Assembly: GCA_033875315.1 (NCBI GenBank)
Contig: JANRJG010000001.1
Span: 1-52,085 of the forward strand
Origin: Candidatus Methylacidiphilales bacterium
GTDB lineage: Bacteria; Verrucomicrobiota; Verrucomicrobiia; Methylacidiphilales; CAZTYG01
Direction: 5' to 3'
Length of the DNA stretch: 52,085 nucleotides
Below are positions 51,963 through 52,085 of the stretch, in pieces; within the stretch, counting starts at the first letter, position 1; each line of letters begins with the position of its first letter. The notes under the pieces were generated by a model, which worked only from the letters and a program-made list of their open reading frames with translations, was not told the DNA's origin and searched no databases. Position numbers and translations under genes: made by a program.

Positions 51963-52085
51963 TCATATAGACACATAATGTGCATGAGTGAAGTAGTTGA
52001 TACATTCTTGTGGAGTGAACAGTGACAAGCAGTCTGCGACCGCCCGCATGAGTTCTTCGTAGGTTCTTGCACAAGCCCGGCGTAA
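51963..52085 (-). mobile_element. IS630-like transposase, C-terminal end (partial)
   Basis: Reading leftwards from the right edge, one frame gives 40 residues ending at TGA (51965-51963). RTYEELMRAVADCLSLFTPQECINYFTHA matches the style of the IS630-family transposase C-terminus (..TPQ-C-NYF-HA-Y). The rest lies outside the window. No terminal inverted repeat can be fixed from this side. Two other frames over the same bases do not look like proteins. Confidence 0.8.

Noticed and set aside
1-52085. CRISPR array, rRNA, ordinary tRNA
   Set aside because: No regularly spaced repeats or rRNA-like sequence was seen, and the only tRNA-like fold found is part of tmRNA.

Overview
The window is a piece of a high-GC bacterial chromosome. 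Tight operons with stop/start overlaps, starts with little or no Shine-Dalgarno sequence, scattered tryptophan genes (trpC; trpF-trpB; no trpA seen), a bactofilin, multihaem cytochromes and several family-level resemblances suggest the PVC superphylum, most likely Verrucomicrobiota. This is inference from protein style; no 16S gene is present.

Left edge (1-1988): the tail of an integron gene-cassette array. Four complete cassettes and the end of a fifth carry small, mostly unknown ORFs, each followed by an attC site. For the last two cassettes the inverse core site is the exact reverse complement of that cassette's own first bases, as the circular-cassette model requires. The region looks more AT-rich than the rest. 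The integrase and attI would lie upstream, outside the window. At the right edge (51963-52085) is the 3' end of an IS630-like transposase gene.

2254-9735 (minus): two TolC-like outer-membrane factors, a membrane fusion protein and an FtsX/MacB-type permease (an efflux or lipid-export machine without its own ATPase), then ymdB and xseA. 9828-23182: a lipid and surface-glycan island. A plus-strand trio (alpha-oxoamine synthase, ACP-FabZ fusion, ketoacyl synthase) converges on a minus-strand operon of Wzm/Wzt exporter, two paralogous GT4 enzymes, a short-chain reductase and an MGDG-synthase-like glycosyltransferase. A PlsC-like acyltransferase and a 954-residue double glycosyltransferase follow. 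I infer that it builds and exports a glycosylated, possibly sphingoid-like lipid or lipid-linked glycan.

23183-30494 (minus): a compact housekeeping operon trpS-scpA-scpB-pheA-(Pro-rich coiled-coil membrane protein)-prmA-lolD. Its LolD-type ATPase could serve the orphan permease at 4510-5760. 30616-35974: a divergent electron-transfer locus with a four-haem cytochrome (minus) facing an operon for a protein joining two cyclic-nucleotide-binding domains to a four-cluster ferredoxin module, a His-rich membrane protein and a ten-haem membrane-anchored cytochrome c. No catalytic oxidoreductase subunit is present.

35992-52085: cyclophilin-type isomerase, bactofilin, Dabb protein, class III aminotransferase, MscS channel, deoC, rlpA-like gene, trpC, prfB with the classic +1 programmed frameshift, an unknown ORF, creD, an MMPL/RND transporter, tmRNA (ssrA), trpB, trpF, a cyclic-nucleotide-domain protein and the IS630 remnant. 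No CRISPR array, rRNA or ordinary tRNA was seen.
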